A stretch of 64,000 bases of DNA, taken from assembly GCA_030386875.1 (NCBI GenBank), contig CM059564.1, positions 47,946,075 to 48,010,074 of the forward strand. Reading direction: 5' to 3'. This stretch comes from Morinoia aosen (lineage: Eukaryota > Arthropoda > Malacostraca > Amphipoda > Talitridae). The notes under the pieces were generated by a model, which saw only the letters and a list, made by a program, of their open reading frames with translations, was not told the DNA's origin and ran no database searches. Shown here piece by piece: positions 21,494 through 34,431 of this stretch. Numbering within the stretch: position 1 is the first letter of the stretch; every line of letters starts with the position of its first letter. The position numbers were made by a program, and so were the translations under genes.

Positions 21494-21776
21494 ACACGGT
21501 AGAGGAAACAAGGTAGAGTCATTTCTATATATATATATGGGGGAAAATAAACCTCCTCTTTCTCGGCTAGCCATTAGAACGGCCTTATTTCAAACAAACT
21601 TTATGACGTCACCAAAACGCCATGACGTAAGGCCAATAGCGGTGCTAGATTTGGGGCTAGCAGTGTTGTCAGATGCAATATGAGCGCAGCTATTGATTCG
21701 TTGCCATGACGTCAGCATTGTCATATGGTCGATGAAAAAAAACTGGTTTGGCCCTACCTTGTTTCTTCTACCGTGT
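21494..21776. mobile_element. 283-bp MITE with ACACGGTAG inverted repeats and CRE-like motifs
   Basis: The termini are ACACGGTAGAGGAAACAAGG and the near-exact inverse CCTTGTTTCTTCTACCGTGT. Both flanks carry TCACAA (21488-21493 and 21777-21782), a 6-bp target duplication. Inside are TGACGTCA-type sites at about 21604 and 21708 and a TGACGTAA at about 21643. No transposase frame is present and the superfamily was not recognised. Confidence 0.85.
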
Positions 21777-21852
21777 TCACAAGACAAGCTGTGTAAATAT
21801 CAAGATAGACAAAGGATCAATAAATGATGTTCATAAATAGCATAACAAATGC

Positions 21853-21884
21853 AAATATCATTCTCCCCCTGGAGAATGATATTT
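21853..21884. other. Perfect 14-bp hairpin
   Basis: AAATATCATTCTCC is followed by the loop CCCT and the exact reverse complement. No context suggests a function; it is not followed by a T-run. Confidence 0.7.
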
Positions 21885-22470
21885 CCAGGGGGTGAAATAA
21901 TGAACTCTTCAATTCCGTATTTGATTAGAATATATTTATATTACCGCATGTATTCTCTGCGCAAAACTGCGTCTCTAAATTTCGTAAATTTAGAGCACGT
22001 GTTCGGTCTGAGTCATTGAACTAAATTAAAATCTAAACGAAAATTGACATTTCAAATATTATTGAAATGTTTTAACCGATACAGATCTCATATTTTTAGT
22101 CCACGATACGAAAAACATGCAGAAATGTTCACTACACAAGTTTCAGACCGTCGACACTCCCACCGACATGCATCAACTAAAAGTTTTTGTACCTAAATAA
22201 AAGTTTTGAAAGTTAGCAGTGAAGTTACCGACCCAGTTAACTTTTAAGCTTTGTGTGAACAAAACTGGCATGGGAAAGCCTTCAAAAAACCTTGTCGAAT
22301 ATAAACCATTATATGGAAGCTATGTGGATATGTATTTTTACTAAAGCACACTTGACACTCAAAGGTCTTCATGATAATTCTAAGTTACCCATTGTAAAAT
22401 TGTACCAGCGTGATCTGCAAGCGGCGCACAGGAACAAAATGCAGTTCACCAAAGCATCATAAATTGAGCT

Positions 22471-22656
22471 TATGAGGAAAACGGGATAAAAATCTGCCGG
22501 TATATCAGATACGACAAATTCGCTTCAGCCCAAAGGGCCATCAAACTCATACTAGAAAATAAAAGCGATGCCTGAAATCTTTTGTCCATATTTGACGAGC
22601 AACAAGACTTCAATCACATGCTGAGCAGAATAAGAGAAGAGAAGTGCTCAATTTAA
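22471..22656 (+). pseudogene. Coding-like remnant with one internal stop, unrecognised
   Basis: A frame of 61 codons reads YEENGIKICRYIRYDKFASA then QRAIKLILENKSDA, a TGA at 22573, then NLLSIFDEQQDFNHMLSRI and a terminal stop at 22654. The composition looks like real protein and the single in-frame stop suggests decay. No domain was recognised; a transposon-derived protein is plausible. It could also be chance. Confidence 0.25.
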
Positions 22657-22947
22657 ACAAAAATCCACATGAATCAGAAGCAGCAGCAGCGAGCTCTAGC
22701 TTGAAATTTTAACGGCAACTTGAGCATGAAATCCACGAGAGAGAAGCACTAGAGAGGCCGTTGGAGTGGTCTCGTCCGGCTCCGCAATCCTGTGTCGTAA
22801 CGAGCAACAAAGCGCTATTGAAGTTGCAACTGTGGCTTATTGATGCCAGCTTCCTCTGTGTGTACAATGCGCTTGAACATCAGCTTCTCTATGATTGAAA
22901 TTCACGAAATGTGGTGCATGGTGCAGCATTCCCGTAAGCTCCGAAGC

Positions 22948-23011
22948 CCCAGTTATTAAATCGCTTTGGCGGCGAAAAACATGCATGCTCTAGCGAAAAA
23001 GTTTGACTGGG
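22948..23011. mobile_element. Snap-back MITE, copy 2 (left arm deleted)
   Basis: It retains CCCAGTT, then AAATCGCTTTGGCGGCGAAA, AACATGCATGC and GTTTGACTGGG. Most of the left arm is missing. It ends only 18 bases before the TTAA MITE at 23030. Confidence 0.8.
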
Positions 23012-23029
23012 TAGCATACGCTTTGTTAA

Positions 23030-23250
23030 CACGTTAACTGCGATGGTTTAAAACTGAAGTTCAATATTCAATTCAAATTTAAAGTCAATTGTGGTAATCA
23101 ACTTTGAAAATAGCAAACATTAACTGGAACGGGCCATCATATAGCTTTCATGAAGTATTAATACGAAATGAGTTAGTGACTGCAGGTGGGTCAGCAGTAC
23201 TGTGAAAATCATCTATGTGGCCACCGGTGGGTCACTTCGCAGGAAATGTG
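23030..23250 (+). mobile_element. TTAA-type MITE, copy 3
   Basis: The element is flanked by TTAA on both sides (23026-23029 and 23251-23254). It starts CACGTTAACTGCGATGG and carries AAACTGAAGTTCAATATTCA, GGGTCAGCAGTACTGTGAAA and GTGGCCACCGGTGGG. It is 221 bases long. Confidence 0.88.
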
Positions 23251-23885
23251 TTAAGGGAGCAATTTAGGTATTCAGATGTACCTCCGAAAAACGTTTCTCC
23301 CGTACAGATGGTGTCTGCTTCTCCCATGAACTACAGTCGTGTTTCAATGTTCGCTCTCGGGTACATATTACTCGAAGGAATGTTTTCGTGAAACTTTTGT
23401 TAAAAAATGGCCAAAATTCTGACAAATGATGTCGTCGTACCACTCTAGGCAAATTCGAATAGATGTAGAAGATAAAATAAAAAATTATGCGTTGCCACTT
23501 TTTGCATCATTTGAATAAAAATACATTCAAAGAAATATATTTACGGAATAGATGCTTCATTTTTTCTCGCAAATATACTTTTTTTCTTTTAAGGAAAAAA
23601 ATGAACATTTCAATGGCTTTCTTTTCAGTGAGTTCAGCCGAGACGAGGATACAAAGAAGATACAAAGAAGAGAGGAAATATTGATATAGGGCAATAAAAT
23701 TTAATGCTCATTTGATTCTGAACGATGCTTCCAGGGTGCTGCAGTGCTGATTAACCCGCCGACATTTTATCTCAAAACAAAAAGCCACTTTGTTTTTTAT
23801 TCTATCAAAATTGAATATTAAATTCTATAAATTCTATCAAATTCTATCAAAATTATCGTGAAATTTTTGCCATATCGTGTACGCA

Positions 23886-24112
23886 AAAATTTGACGAGCA
23901 ATTGGTTAAATTAAAATTAAATATTCAACTCAAATTTAAACTGAGTTGCATTGAACAATTTGAAAAAAGAGCAGACACTAACTGGATCGTGCCTTCATTT
24001 AGTTTTGATTAGGTATTCATTAAAATTCAGTTGTTGACTACTGGTCAGTCAGCAGCATTAGGAAAATCCTCTCCGTGGCTGCCAGCCAGTGGCGCACGTT
24101 GCAGTCAAAGTG
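23886..24112 (+). mobile_element. TTAA-type MITE, copy 4
   Basis: Family landmarks are present: TATTCAACTCAAATTTAAAC, GACTACTGGTCAGTCAGCAG and a terminal GCAGTCAAAGTG followed by TTAA (24113-24116). The left end (ATTTGACGAGCAATTGG) is diverged and lacks its TTAA. Confidence 0.82.
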
Positions 24113-24116
24113 TTAA

Positions 24117-27100
24117 ACGAAAATTCAGCGACAATTTGCGCGCCGCTCTGCGCAGATGAATGTCAGTCAAGAGTCCCTGTAAGCGCTATAACATTCATCA
24201 TTCATTGACCAAAGTCGGTCTTGCAGCAATATTATCCTACGTCCGTTCAAGCATTTCTTCTAGTAGTTAATATAAAACAAACGTTGAAAAAATGAATACA
24301 ATGTCAAAAATGAATCTTTATCTGCAAGACTACAACCCATTGCCGAATAAAATACCATTTCTGGACCCGTTAGTTGTTCACGTAGAGAATCACGCAGCAG
24401 TTGGAGAATCGATCGAATGTTTTAAGGCATGGTTAAAGAATGTTTTAAGTGTGTGTTAGGCATTGCGCGACCAGTACTCGCGATTAAGTGATATACTCAT
24501 TACTGCAGTTGCGCCTGCTTCAAATAGCAGCTCTAAATACACAAAGTTATCATACAGATACGTCTTCGCTCAGGTCTCAGTACTTAACTGATGCTGCAGT
24601 ATTTGACTTCAGTATTTAATCGTCTCAAGCAATTTTTTTCCCAATAAAATGAAAATTACATAATTTTAATTAGGAAATTCCAAAAATTGCAAACCAAAAA
24701 AAATATTTCGTTTCACTATAAATGACTTTCTGTTTAATAAATTACAAAGCCACGCTACACTTAATTAACCTGCTCTTGAAAAGGAAATTTTGACTCACCT
24801 CAGAGATCGCGCTTTTCGGTAGAAATTGTTGCGCACGACATCGATTGTAGAACTTGCAAAATTATAGCATCCTTTGTTTACGAATGAACGGAGATGTAAC
24901 TCAAACTCGTTCAGATGAATAAATTACTCAACGTGATCAAAAATATTCGTTTTTCGGGTCCCACGATAATAAATAGATCAAAAGAACCTCTTTAATTTCA
25001 AGCCAATTGAGAATTTCAATAATTCAACAAAACGCCGATAGTTTCAAGAACTTTAAAATCTAAAACGAACCCACCGCCGTTGAAGCAGTTTTCAAGAGAA
25101 CGCAACATTGAGCCTTGAAATTCATATTTCCGACGGACGAGGCTGCTGTCTGAGCAGTTATTGCTCAAGTTTTAGGTCGACATGACCAGCTACATAGCGT
25201 GGCCAGACTTGAAGCTCCGCTCGCGCTCGAACCTCACGAGTTTATGCAACAGCACCGCCAGCAGCACCGGCTGCAGGCTCCGGCACCCGAGGTTTCATCT
25301 GGAAACTCTTCCCTTGAGGTCGATTGAATTAACCCAGTCCCGCAAAGCCCATCTCCTCGTGTAATTGCTCGCTGGATTGTTGAAACAGATTCCTCGGAAG
25401 GAATCACGTCTCAACATGAGTTTTAGGTCCATCTAACGAGCGCAACATGAGGTTTTTAGCACATCCAGTGGGCTAAGGCATCATTTTAGCCCGTGGTGAA
25501 TAAGTGAGCTGGACATTTTACTCGCAGTCTCTTGAAATCAACCCTCGTAAGAGTCAAAATTTCCTCTCGAGTGTAAACGTGATACGGAAAAGGCCGCGAT
25601 CGGCTCGCCACAGGCGAGGGCCTAACTAAGCTCTCTGGGATGATAACTTCTGAGCCACTGGAGCCTCGGAGTCCAGGAGTCGATATCCGGGATCGACTTA
25701 AGACGCGTAAATTCGGCTCGTTTGTGCAAAGTGCGGCGGTCGTTGGGTGCCGTAAAATTCTTCAGTCTATGGCATCTGTTCTGGGACGCCAGCAATCTTC
25801 GTTAGTAAAATAAAAACGAAGACGTCACGATAATGCAGAATTCACTAAAATTTTAGATTAAATAATGGAAAATGCTGGGTTGGGTCGCCAGCCAAAACTG
25901 CTGTGAAAAGGAGCTGATGTCAAATTTTGCGGATGATGCACCGATGATAAAATCCGGGACCTTCGTACAAGGACAAGAACTGTCTACCTATTTCTTGTCG
26001 TAGACGTGAAAATTTAAAACAAGTATTTTACTATTTTCGAGAATCAGAATAATATACTAATTAGTCCCATGGAAGTCAACAGACAAAAATGAGAGTTTTT
26101 CAGCAAACCCATTGCAAAGCACTTGATTGTATAAATAGAGAACCCTATTTCACCTGCTGCTCCCTCTGTTTTTTAATGCTGGAGCTAACTGACATGCGTT
26201 TGTTGCGGCGTAGCATCCAGAGTCGTTCTGACCTTTTTGCGTTTTTTATAGAATTAATACAAGCGGTATTACGATGAGACTAACGGCTTCTGAAAATCAG
26301 TAAGCCATGTTCTGGTTTCAAGGAATATTTAAGTGTTTTTAAATGTTGTTAAATGAAAATCTAAATAAGCAGTAACTTTCCACTCGTATTTGAAGATCCC
26401 TACGAACATATTTAGTCTAAAAAGAAAACTAGCTAGTACGCAGAATAGAAAGCATGGGAAATATACCATTATTTTTTCTTAGCTAATATTGCACACATCA
26501 CCGGTTCCTTCTCTGCCCGCATACATGTAAGAATGCAAGCATATAGAACGAAGAATTGAGACCGGTTTCAATTTTTTCTTTCCAGTCACTTTTAAGAGAA
26601 GAAAACAAAATGAAATGCTGTATAAAAAATAAAATTTCAACGACGGTGAGCAGTGGTAAAAATTACCACACCTATGAGTTGGAGGCTGATGGGAACGGAA
26701 TAAAAAATTTTGAGTGTTATTTTGATGGCAAAAATGACGGCAAAACAAAGACATATATTAATCAAAGAGGTGCTGCCATAGTGCTTAGAAAATATAATTT
26801 TCTGTGAACTGTTCCAATACTCTTGTTCATGAGCGGTAGAATTTTTATAATTATTTGTCTCGAGACCTCAAGAAGCGACCGAAAAGTTCAGCTGTGAGTA
26901 AGTATTTGAACTGAAGCAACGAACTGAACTCCTGAGAGTTCATTCTCTCTCGCAAACGAAGCTAAATAAAAATGGTTGTGTGAAGTTCCAAAAATTATTT
27001 CTCGTGTTCTCATTGAACATTTATTCTTGTGTGATCAAAAATGGTTTAAAAGCTAGAGCAATTTAGAAGTCCAAGCAAGCAGCAGTGAGGAGCACCAACA

Positions 27101-27709
27101 TTAGTGATGCGAAAACTCGCACTCTCACAGCAAACATCGCCAGGCTCTTGCATTAAACATCACTGCCTAACTTAGACAGAACGTCTACCGATGCTTTATT
27201 TTTCGCTGTGTATTGCAAAGCAAAGCTTAAATTCGAACGCTATTGCACGAAATAATAACTTTAACGAATCCCAAGATTTCATTTGCATTTCGAAATTCAC
27301 GGAAATGCGTAGTAGGGATTTAATTAAATTACTCTAACAAAGTAGGTCAATGTTTTCATTTTTTTCAATAAATGACTCATCTAGACTTAATGTGTAGTTA
27401 CGGTGAAAAAGGAGTAAAGCTAAGTCCAACGCAGTAAAATATGGCGTAAATAACTCACACTTCATTTTTCTGAAGTAGCAGTTTTAAAATCTCATTTTAC
27501 ACACACAAACTTTTGTATGTTTGAAGACCCCGAGAGCTCTATAATTCAATTGCATTGGTTTGTAACAACTATGTATTTCCATTCGTTAATTCAAAAGGAA
27601 GGTGATGCAGGCTCATGAATCACAAAAGTTTCTACTCAACTTTTCTTTTCAAGCTTTCTTGGCCGTCAACATGCAAAGGGAATCTACTCGTACCTAGAAA
27701 TTTACCGAA
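24117..27709. other. No supported gene
   Basis: Two GC-richer patches (25180-25370 and 25590-25790) interrupt AT-rich sequence. The first carries a 60-codon plus-strand frame with no recognised domain. A 65-codon frame from 26610 (MKCCIKNKISTTVSSGKNYH) is also unrecognised. Confidence 0.45.
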
Positions 27710-28100
27710 CAGATGTGGCAGAAAATTTCCTGACCGAGTGTTGAGATTAGCAAGCACGCAGATGTGGCAGAAAATTTCCTGACCGAGTGTTGAGATTAGC
27801 AAGCACACAGATGAGGCAGAAAATTTCCTGACCGAGTGTTGAGATTAGCAAGCACACAGATGTGGCAGAAAATTTCCTGACCGAGTGTTGAGATTAGCAA
27901 GCACACAGATGTGGCAGAAAATTTCCTGACCGAGTGTTGAGATTAGCAAGCACACAGATGAGGCAGAAAATTTCCTGACCGAGTGTTGAGATTAGCAAGC
28001 ACACAGATGAGGCAGAAAATTTCCTGACCGAGTGTTGAGATTAGCAAGCACACAGATGTGGCAGAAAATTTCCTGACCGAGTAATGAGATAAGAAAGCAC
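27710..28100 (+). repeat. 49-bp tandem array, eight copies
   Basis: Units begin CAGATGTGGCAGAAAATTTC at 27710, 27759, 27808, 27857, 27906, 27955, 28004 and 28053, nearly identical until the last, which diverges at its end. The only common variant is GATGAGG for GATGTGG. There are no unique spacers. Confidence 0.97.
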
Positions 28101-31100
28101 TGCTGATAGGCCTACGTTTAGTTTTGAAGGACACACGCACCACAGTAGCGGAGGGTAGCGGGCCTCCATGCAGCCAGAGATACCAGCGCAGGCGCTGATA
28201 AGCCCCTCTTTTTCTTTTCTCTTCTTTCACACACAACGAAAAACTGTTTTGCTTTCAGTGCCCGAGTACATCAATAAGGAATTAAGCCTACTTCCTGCTA
28301 ATTTTCCAGGCTTTAAATACGCTGGTATAAGCCTGTCAGTGAACATTTTAGAGTACTTAAAAATTATTAAAATGAGGTAAAATTATTTTCATACGCCACT
28401 TATTAGGATATTGAATGCAGTTGCATGATCATGCTATCGTTCAGTTTAGACTACCAATGGAAAGTTAAAAATGTGGAGAACTACGAAAGTGCAAGAATAT
28501 CTGATCAATTCAAAGAGAACACTACGGTCACTGGAATATCGCAAGCCAAAAGAATTTCACAAAATGTTACTCCATTTAGGGGTGGGTGGAAATGTTTTCG
28601 ATGTCATTATGCGTCGTAATCCCATATATCTTTTGACATGAAACTGCACTAAGATTGTGATTAACTAATCATGTTTAGTGATGCAAAATTAATGAACAAT
28701 GATGGTATGAAATTCCGATCATGGACAACCTATACTGCCAATCATCTCGAAAACTTCTAAACAACGATGGATTGCGAGCCTGGTCAATATGCCATAAATA
28801 CAGAACGGGTGATTTCAGTGAAAGTTTTATTCAGAGATGAAATTCCAGTTCTTCCGCCCTGGTCTCTGCCTTGACTGCTGCGAGTGATGAAAGAAGTGCA
28901 GGAAATTGTTCTGGTTACGTGTCTTTGTTACTTTACGCACTACAGGAGGACAAACTGAACAAGAATGTTTTCATTCAAAATTGGAAGTGCAGCACAAGAA
29001 AAAACCAGTTCTCTTTGAAGCCTTAATTTCCAAGCTACGAGCATCGCTTCCTGAAATATAACTCAACAAAGCATCAACTTCCTTAAGTATCGCTACGTTA
29101 AAGTAACGCCCAAGCATCACTTCACAAGGTACATTGCTCTCTGAAGGAAAACTTTCAAGTCTGATGTTGGCGAGCATCATTTCTCAAAGCGTTGTAATAA
29201 TTACTTCCGAAAATGATACCAACCACAAACGCTCGCCGTTCTTGACGCGCAGATGTCTTAAAATGACTGATGTTACCCTGACCCACATACCTCTCGATCA
29301 AAGCTCCTCGGTCTGCCCTTGATATCTCGAAGTCTTCACGGGTGCTCTTCAAACAAACACGCGGCCGCTGATACTCCAAACTGTCCATCAGGTTCTCAAT
29401 GGCATCCCCGGAGCAAAAAAACAGTAGAAATGCACTTGTCTCAATTAATTCTTTCTACGCATCGCAAAATTTAGTAAGTGACCTATTCGACGCCCCCATG
29501 CAGTGAAGGGCTTAAAGATCTACCGAACGCCGGTTGGTGCTAACTGATTTTTTTTTTAAGAAAACTCTCTCCATGAAAAATGTGCAGACCGGAAAACTCC
29601 ATTTGACTCTCCGGTCACATTAGTTACATTATTTTTGCGTCGTCTCCTCCATCACAAACTGGGCAGCTGTTGCGTCTGTATTTATATCTTGAGCTGGGAC
29701 CATCGCTGACTGCCTGGAAGCTCGGCTTTAAGGGCGTTTGACTTTAAAAAGACTCCGATAACGACCCTCAAATAATGACGCTCATTTCTAGCTAATACGC
29801 TTCTCTCTTCCAGAAGGTAGCGTTCTCGTTCAGCCCTAGGCTGTACGACCGACAATAAACTCATAATGACTCAACATAATGCAAGCAACAGAAAACACGT
29901 CCTATTTTTGACAAACCTAATTCACCTGTACTTCAGTATAAAGCAAAGCTTAAAAGGTACTGTATTAGAGTCAAAAGCTAGCAGCAGACCTGTGAGTGAG
30001 TGAACGAATGAACCTTCCACGTAACTCAAGATATATGTGGTTCGTATTTGTACAGCTTTTAAAAACCGACTAACTCCAGCTTAAAGATCTACTGAGCTTC
30101 CGTAAAATAACATAAGCTTACCGTACATCGAGTGAAGATGATATGACAGCGATATCTTGCCCAGTACCTCATAACATCGAAACTCATGTGGTAGGTAATC
30201 AGGAAATTTGGAATTCAAACGCGTTTCCTTTTTGTTCTATTACAACTTTTGGGTTACTGCTCGCCTTTTTTCACAGCTCGGGCAATCATTCTAACATTAA
30301 ATACTTTAAATCCATAGAAAATGATTCGCAAAATTTGATTATTGCTTCTGATGGAAACTTGATCAAGATTACTCGCGAAATCAAATGAGCACTTTCGAGA
30401 CCTAAGATATTGTCCAAAATAGCCTTCAAACACTCGAATGTAGCTGCATGCATCCCTTACAATTTTTGCGATATTCTCTTTTATTTAACATCCAAAATGA
30501 GTCTGAATCAAAAAAGTGTGAACAGTATTTTCCCTCAATTTGATATTAATATACTTCCTCTTTCATACTTAACAAATTTTTACTTAGATGTTTGGGGGAA
30601 CTAAGTTATTATTCATGTTAATTCAGAATTCGGTCATCTCCTGATACAAGGCCTTCCTTATATATGGCGCTCATCACCTGATGTAGAAGCCTTGTTACTT
30701 GCTTTCCAACAATGCTAACAATGTTGACAGTTAAACATTAGGCGTATACTTGTGCCCTACTCGCAACTATAAACATCCTTGTAGTAAATAAAGTAGCCAA
30801 ATTTGGAAGTACACTGCTGGTCAATGGGCAAAGTTGAGAGGAAAATTGAAAGCCGTCGGTCTGAGTACGTAACTAAATTTTCAACAGCCTCAGACACTCA
30901 TTTGTCACCCGTCATTGACTCGTTCGATCATACAAAAAAGAGGCATCGTGAACTGACCATGAAGTACAGGAGGAAGAATCGGTGATAATAAAGGCACGTA
31001 AAAGGGAATTCAAACCCTATTGATCTCACACCATGATAAGCACCGTATTGGACTTTTTGTATCATCTTTATTGGAAATAAACTGCTTTTATTTCTTTTCT

Positions 31101-32089
31101 TTCTCTAGAAACAGTAATTTGCATTTCCGATGGGACTTCCAATATCTGTACAGAACAATTCAACTGAATACATGAAATAAGGATGAGTAGAACAACAAAC
31201 ACACGGCTTCTGGAAACGTAAAAATCAAAATTTTCAAAGCATGGCTCAAAATTCTGGAACAATAACCTGTAGAGTAAGGCAACAACTGCCGCAGCTCCAG
31301 CCAATGCAACAGGTCCAATGATGATAATCGATTGACGAGTAGGCTTCCGGGGCCTCCAATTCTGGAGCAGAGTGGCTCAAATTTCTTGCTCAAATCTGCC
31401 TCAAATCTGAGAGTCAGGCCGCAACTCAGGCATGGGCGCCGGAAATGAATCGACTTTTCTGGTTGAAGGAAAAAGCAATATGACTGTTGAAGGAAAGATG
31501 AGGCGGAAGTGACTTAATAAATTTCTTAAATAGTTTCCGCCTCTTAGGACAGACGCTCGTAAAGGTAACTCCTGGCTGAAGGTTTGAGGTAAAAGTCGTC
31601 GGTGCTCAATGAACGGATTATTGGAAATCCATAGACTTCATTGGAAGGCCTCTAAAAGTTAAAAGCAAAAAAGTATGGATATTGAAAACCATGAAGCGGT
31701 AAAGGCATTCTTCCAACTATTTATTTTCTTTTGTGATTTAATGATATTTCTAATATTTTGTCCTTAGGAGTGATGTGTACGAGGAGAAAAATTCCCCGTA
31801 TCGGTTTGAATGAGCGTGAGAAGTACTTACACGTATTTGGGTAACTTTAACCTATCGTTGGTTCTGCAACAAAAAGTGAAAAAATACATTTTCAAAACGG
31901 CCGTACTCTGAGAGATGGGCTAGAAAATAACATGGTAAATTTAGAGCTGACTTTTGAAAAAAAGAAACTGTTTTAGGATACTTCGTTACGAAATTGAAAA
32001 ACGTCCCTCACATTTAATACTGACCATTTTAATTAATTTTATTATCTCTCTAGTTAAATTGGAACGCTAGCTAACGATTGCATTTCCAG
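28101..32089. other. No firmly supported gene; one possible exon inside
   Basis: Apart from the candidate at 29291-29394, short frames such as 30143-30388 (plus) and 31068-31393 (minus) show no recognisable features. Confidence 0.45.
29291..29394 (-). CDS. Possible internal exon, unrecognised
   Basis: The minus strand has a pyrimidine-rich stretch and a candidate AG acceptor near 29395. A continuous frame follows, reading NLMDSLEYQRPRVCLKSTRE then DFEISRADRGALIER, and then a good donor GAGAG|GTATGT at 29290. The composition is protein-like, but no family is recognised and no partner exon was found. It may be a chance frame. Confidence 0.2.
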
Positions 32090-32307
32090 GCCAACGTCTA
32101 GCCTTATTTTTTAATGCAGATTCAGCTCCAAATTATTACTCAGCTCCAAATATTTATTCACCTCCAAACTTTTACTCAGCTACAAATATTTACTCAGCTC
32201 CAAATATATACTCAGCTCGAAATTTTTACTCAGCCGCAAATTTTCAACGCATCTCTCATTATAAAACTAGGACACGGCTAGGCTTAAAAAATAGGACATT
32301 TACATAA
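32090..32307 (+). CDS. Possible terminal exon with hexapeptide repeats
   Basis: A good acceptor (CTAACGATTGCATTTCCAG) precedes a frame that stays open to a TAA at 32305. The frame passes through seven 18-bp repeats giving SAPNYY, SAPNIY, SPPNFY, SATNIY, SAPNIY, SARNFY, SAANFQ. Repeats of exactly six codons without a frameshift are suggestive of coding, but several changes alter amino acids. There is no upstream partner exon in view and the tail (RTRLGLKNRTFT) is unremarkable. A non-coding minisatellite is the main alternative. Confidence 0.25.
32122..32247 (+). repeat. 18-bp minisatellite, seven copies
   Basis: The unit is TCAGCTCCAAATATTTAC with substitutions and no indels. Confidence 0.93.
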
Positions 32308-34427
32308 TTTAACAACTTACGGGTATTCATACAAACTTTAGGAATGTTCTGTTATACTGCTGCTGCTCCCGCAAAACTTCATTTGAATACAGAATTTATG
32401 TAAATTCAAAGGAACTGAGATTAGATTATTGGTTAATTTATGCCTCCATAACCATAACAAAGGAGTCCCAAAATTCGAAGGGATGCATTGCTTAACTCAT
32501 CAACTAAGCATATCCGTTTTTGAATTTACATAAATTGAAAAACAAACTTTTTCCAACGCGGGTTTATATTGGTAACTAGATCATTATAACCGTGAATTTA
32601 AACGATGAGTGCTTTCAAATAACCAACATTAATCCACGCTTTAGACAAAAACTGATGGGATTTCATGTCTCTTTACCGAATTTTCCATCATTTTAGTGTA
32701 GACGTGACTGAAGTTTTCCAAGATCCCGCATTCTTCAGAAAACTTTCAACGGTAAAACATAGCCAAACTTATCTCATAAAGACTTTCGCTTTCAAAAACC
32801 ACTTTGTCAAAAAATATTTATTAGTTTTATGAGGTGGCTATTAGTGACGAAAGTTTCTTAAAAGTATTGCTATGAAAGTTGGAGCAGCCGTCCAATATGA
32901 GAGACTAAGTGACATCAATTCTTTGCACTTTGTAGGTCACTTCATCACGGGAACACCGATCTTGTGTCTGAGAATTTACGCAGTGATACTTCAGTTTTTC
33001 CTCTATGTTACGACAAAAGTTTCGACCTGCTGATTTAACATTATAGAAATAGAGTCCAAAAAATAAAGACATTTCGTTGCTTCCAAGGGAGTGATTAAAT
33101 AACTAATCAAATATCTGGGACTGTTATGTTAGGCATCAGTTTAACCTCAAAACCACTCAGAATCCAAGACGCTATTTTAATTTCAAAGGAGTTGGTATTC
33201 CTAAGAGTAAAAAAAGGGTAATTTTTGGGTAAAATTAATTATTAAACTTCATTTCAACTTTAATTTGTGAGAACTATACAGTCGATGGAAACCGATTTCA
33301 AAAATACGAGAAGAATGTGCCACGCAAGCTGGGGCTCACATTTTACATAAAACGCATACGCAATATATCTGAAGTAAAAATACTGTTCTAAGAAACAAAG
33401 AAGTAAGTGGCGATGTTATACTTTGAACTGTGAAAAGTTTTCATTGAACCATTCGGAAGAAAATATTTTTCTTGACATAAAAAGCATTGCGAACAGCTTC
33501 ATCACATCAAAGTTAGATAAAAAAAAAGAATTCTATATCATCATGAGCAATGAATAATTGATCCTGCAAGAGGCCTTTCGTTTTTCTAACTTAACCATCA
33601 CATTGAGCTGTGTTTGAAAGCACGTCTCTTTAAATAAACATACATTTATGTTTTCTACTTATTCAAGTGCGGTGCACAAAATGTGCGTAGATTCAAATCT
33701 ACGGACGGATCACAAGTGCAGCGCGTGTCAAAAAAAAGTTTGAGACTCAAACTTTTCCTCCAGAATTCACAGGTTCAGTACGCTCTGAATGCAATTAATT
33801 TTGATATCTTTCGTTTTTACACCTTAACTGATATCCCCAGTCGTTGCAGACATTAGATTTCATGTCGCAATATACTCGTCTATAACGTGAACTGTCAAGT
33901 CACGTGTAAGTCAACTGAAGTTCACGTCTCGTTCACCAGGACTTTTTAGAGCCATGGATGTAAAAGCACAAATTTCCATGTGGAATTAAGGAATTACGAC
34001 ACATTCTCAACCCAGTTTTTTTGCAAATGAGGTGCGTACATTGTTTCCAGCTTTTCGCGCGAGGCAGCGAGGAGGGAAGCCTCGTGACCGGCCTGCTCCC
34101 TCGGAAGGCCTATATCAGGTGACGGAACGCAGACAACGTGGCGGCTCGGGGAACGCCTAAACAAACAATATATCTATCGAGCACTGGATATTAACGTTGG
34201 ATAAAAGCTATAAATTATGGAGAATAATTGTGATCATTACCTTAAATCTTCTGTTACCGTTATTATGATTGCCTTTACTATCATCTAATGTGGTGCTTAA
34301 ACACGGTTTCCTCTCAACAGGAGCGATCGATATAAGATACGTTTACCTCGTCAACAAATGAAAGTTGAATCAAAATATCAAAGTGCGAGAAGTCATGAAA
34401 CAAAAAGCCAAATTATTACTTTATGTA
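32308..34427. other. No supported gene
   Basis: AT-rich sequence without long frames or recognised repeats. A GC-richer patch lies at about 34060-34160. Confidence 0.45.
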
Positions 34428-34431
34428 TAGT

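Noticed and set aside
27710..28100. CRISPR array
   Set aside because: The 49-bp units are contiguous, with no variable spacers, in a eukaryotic context.
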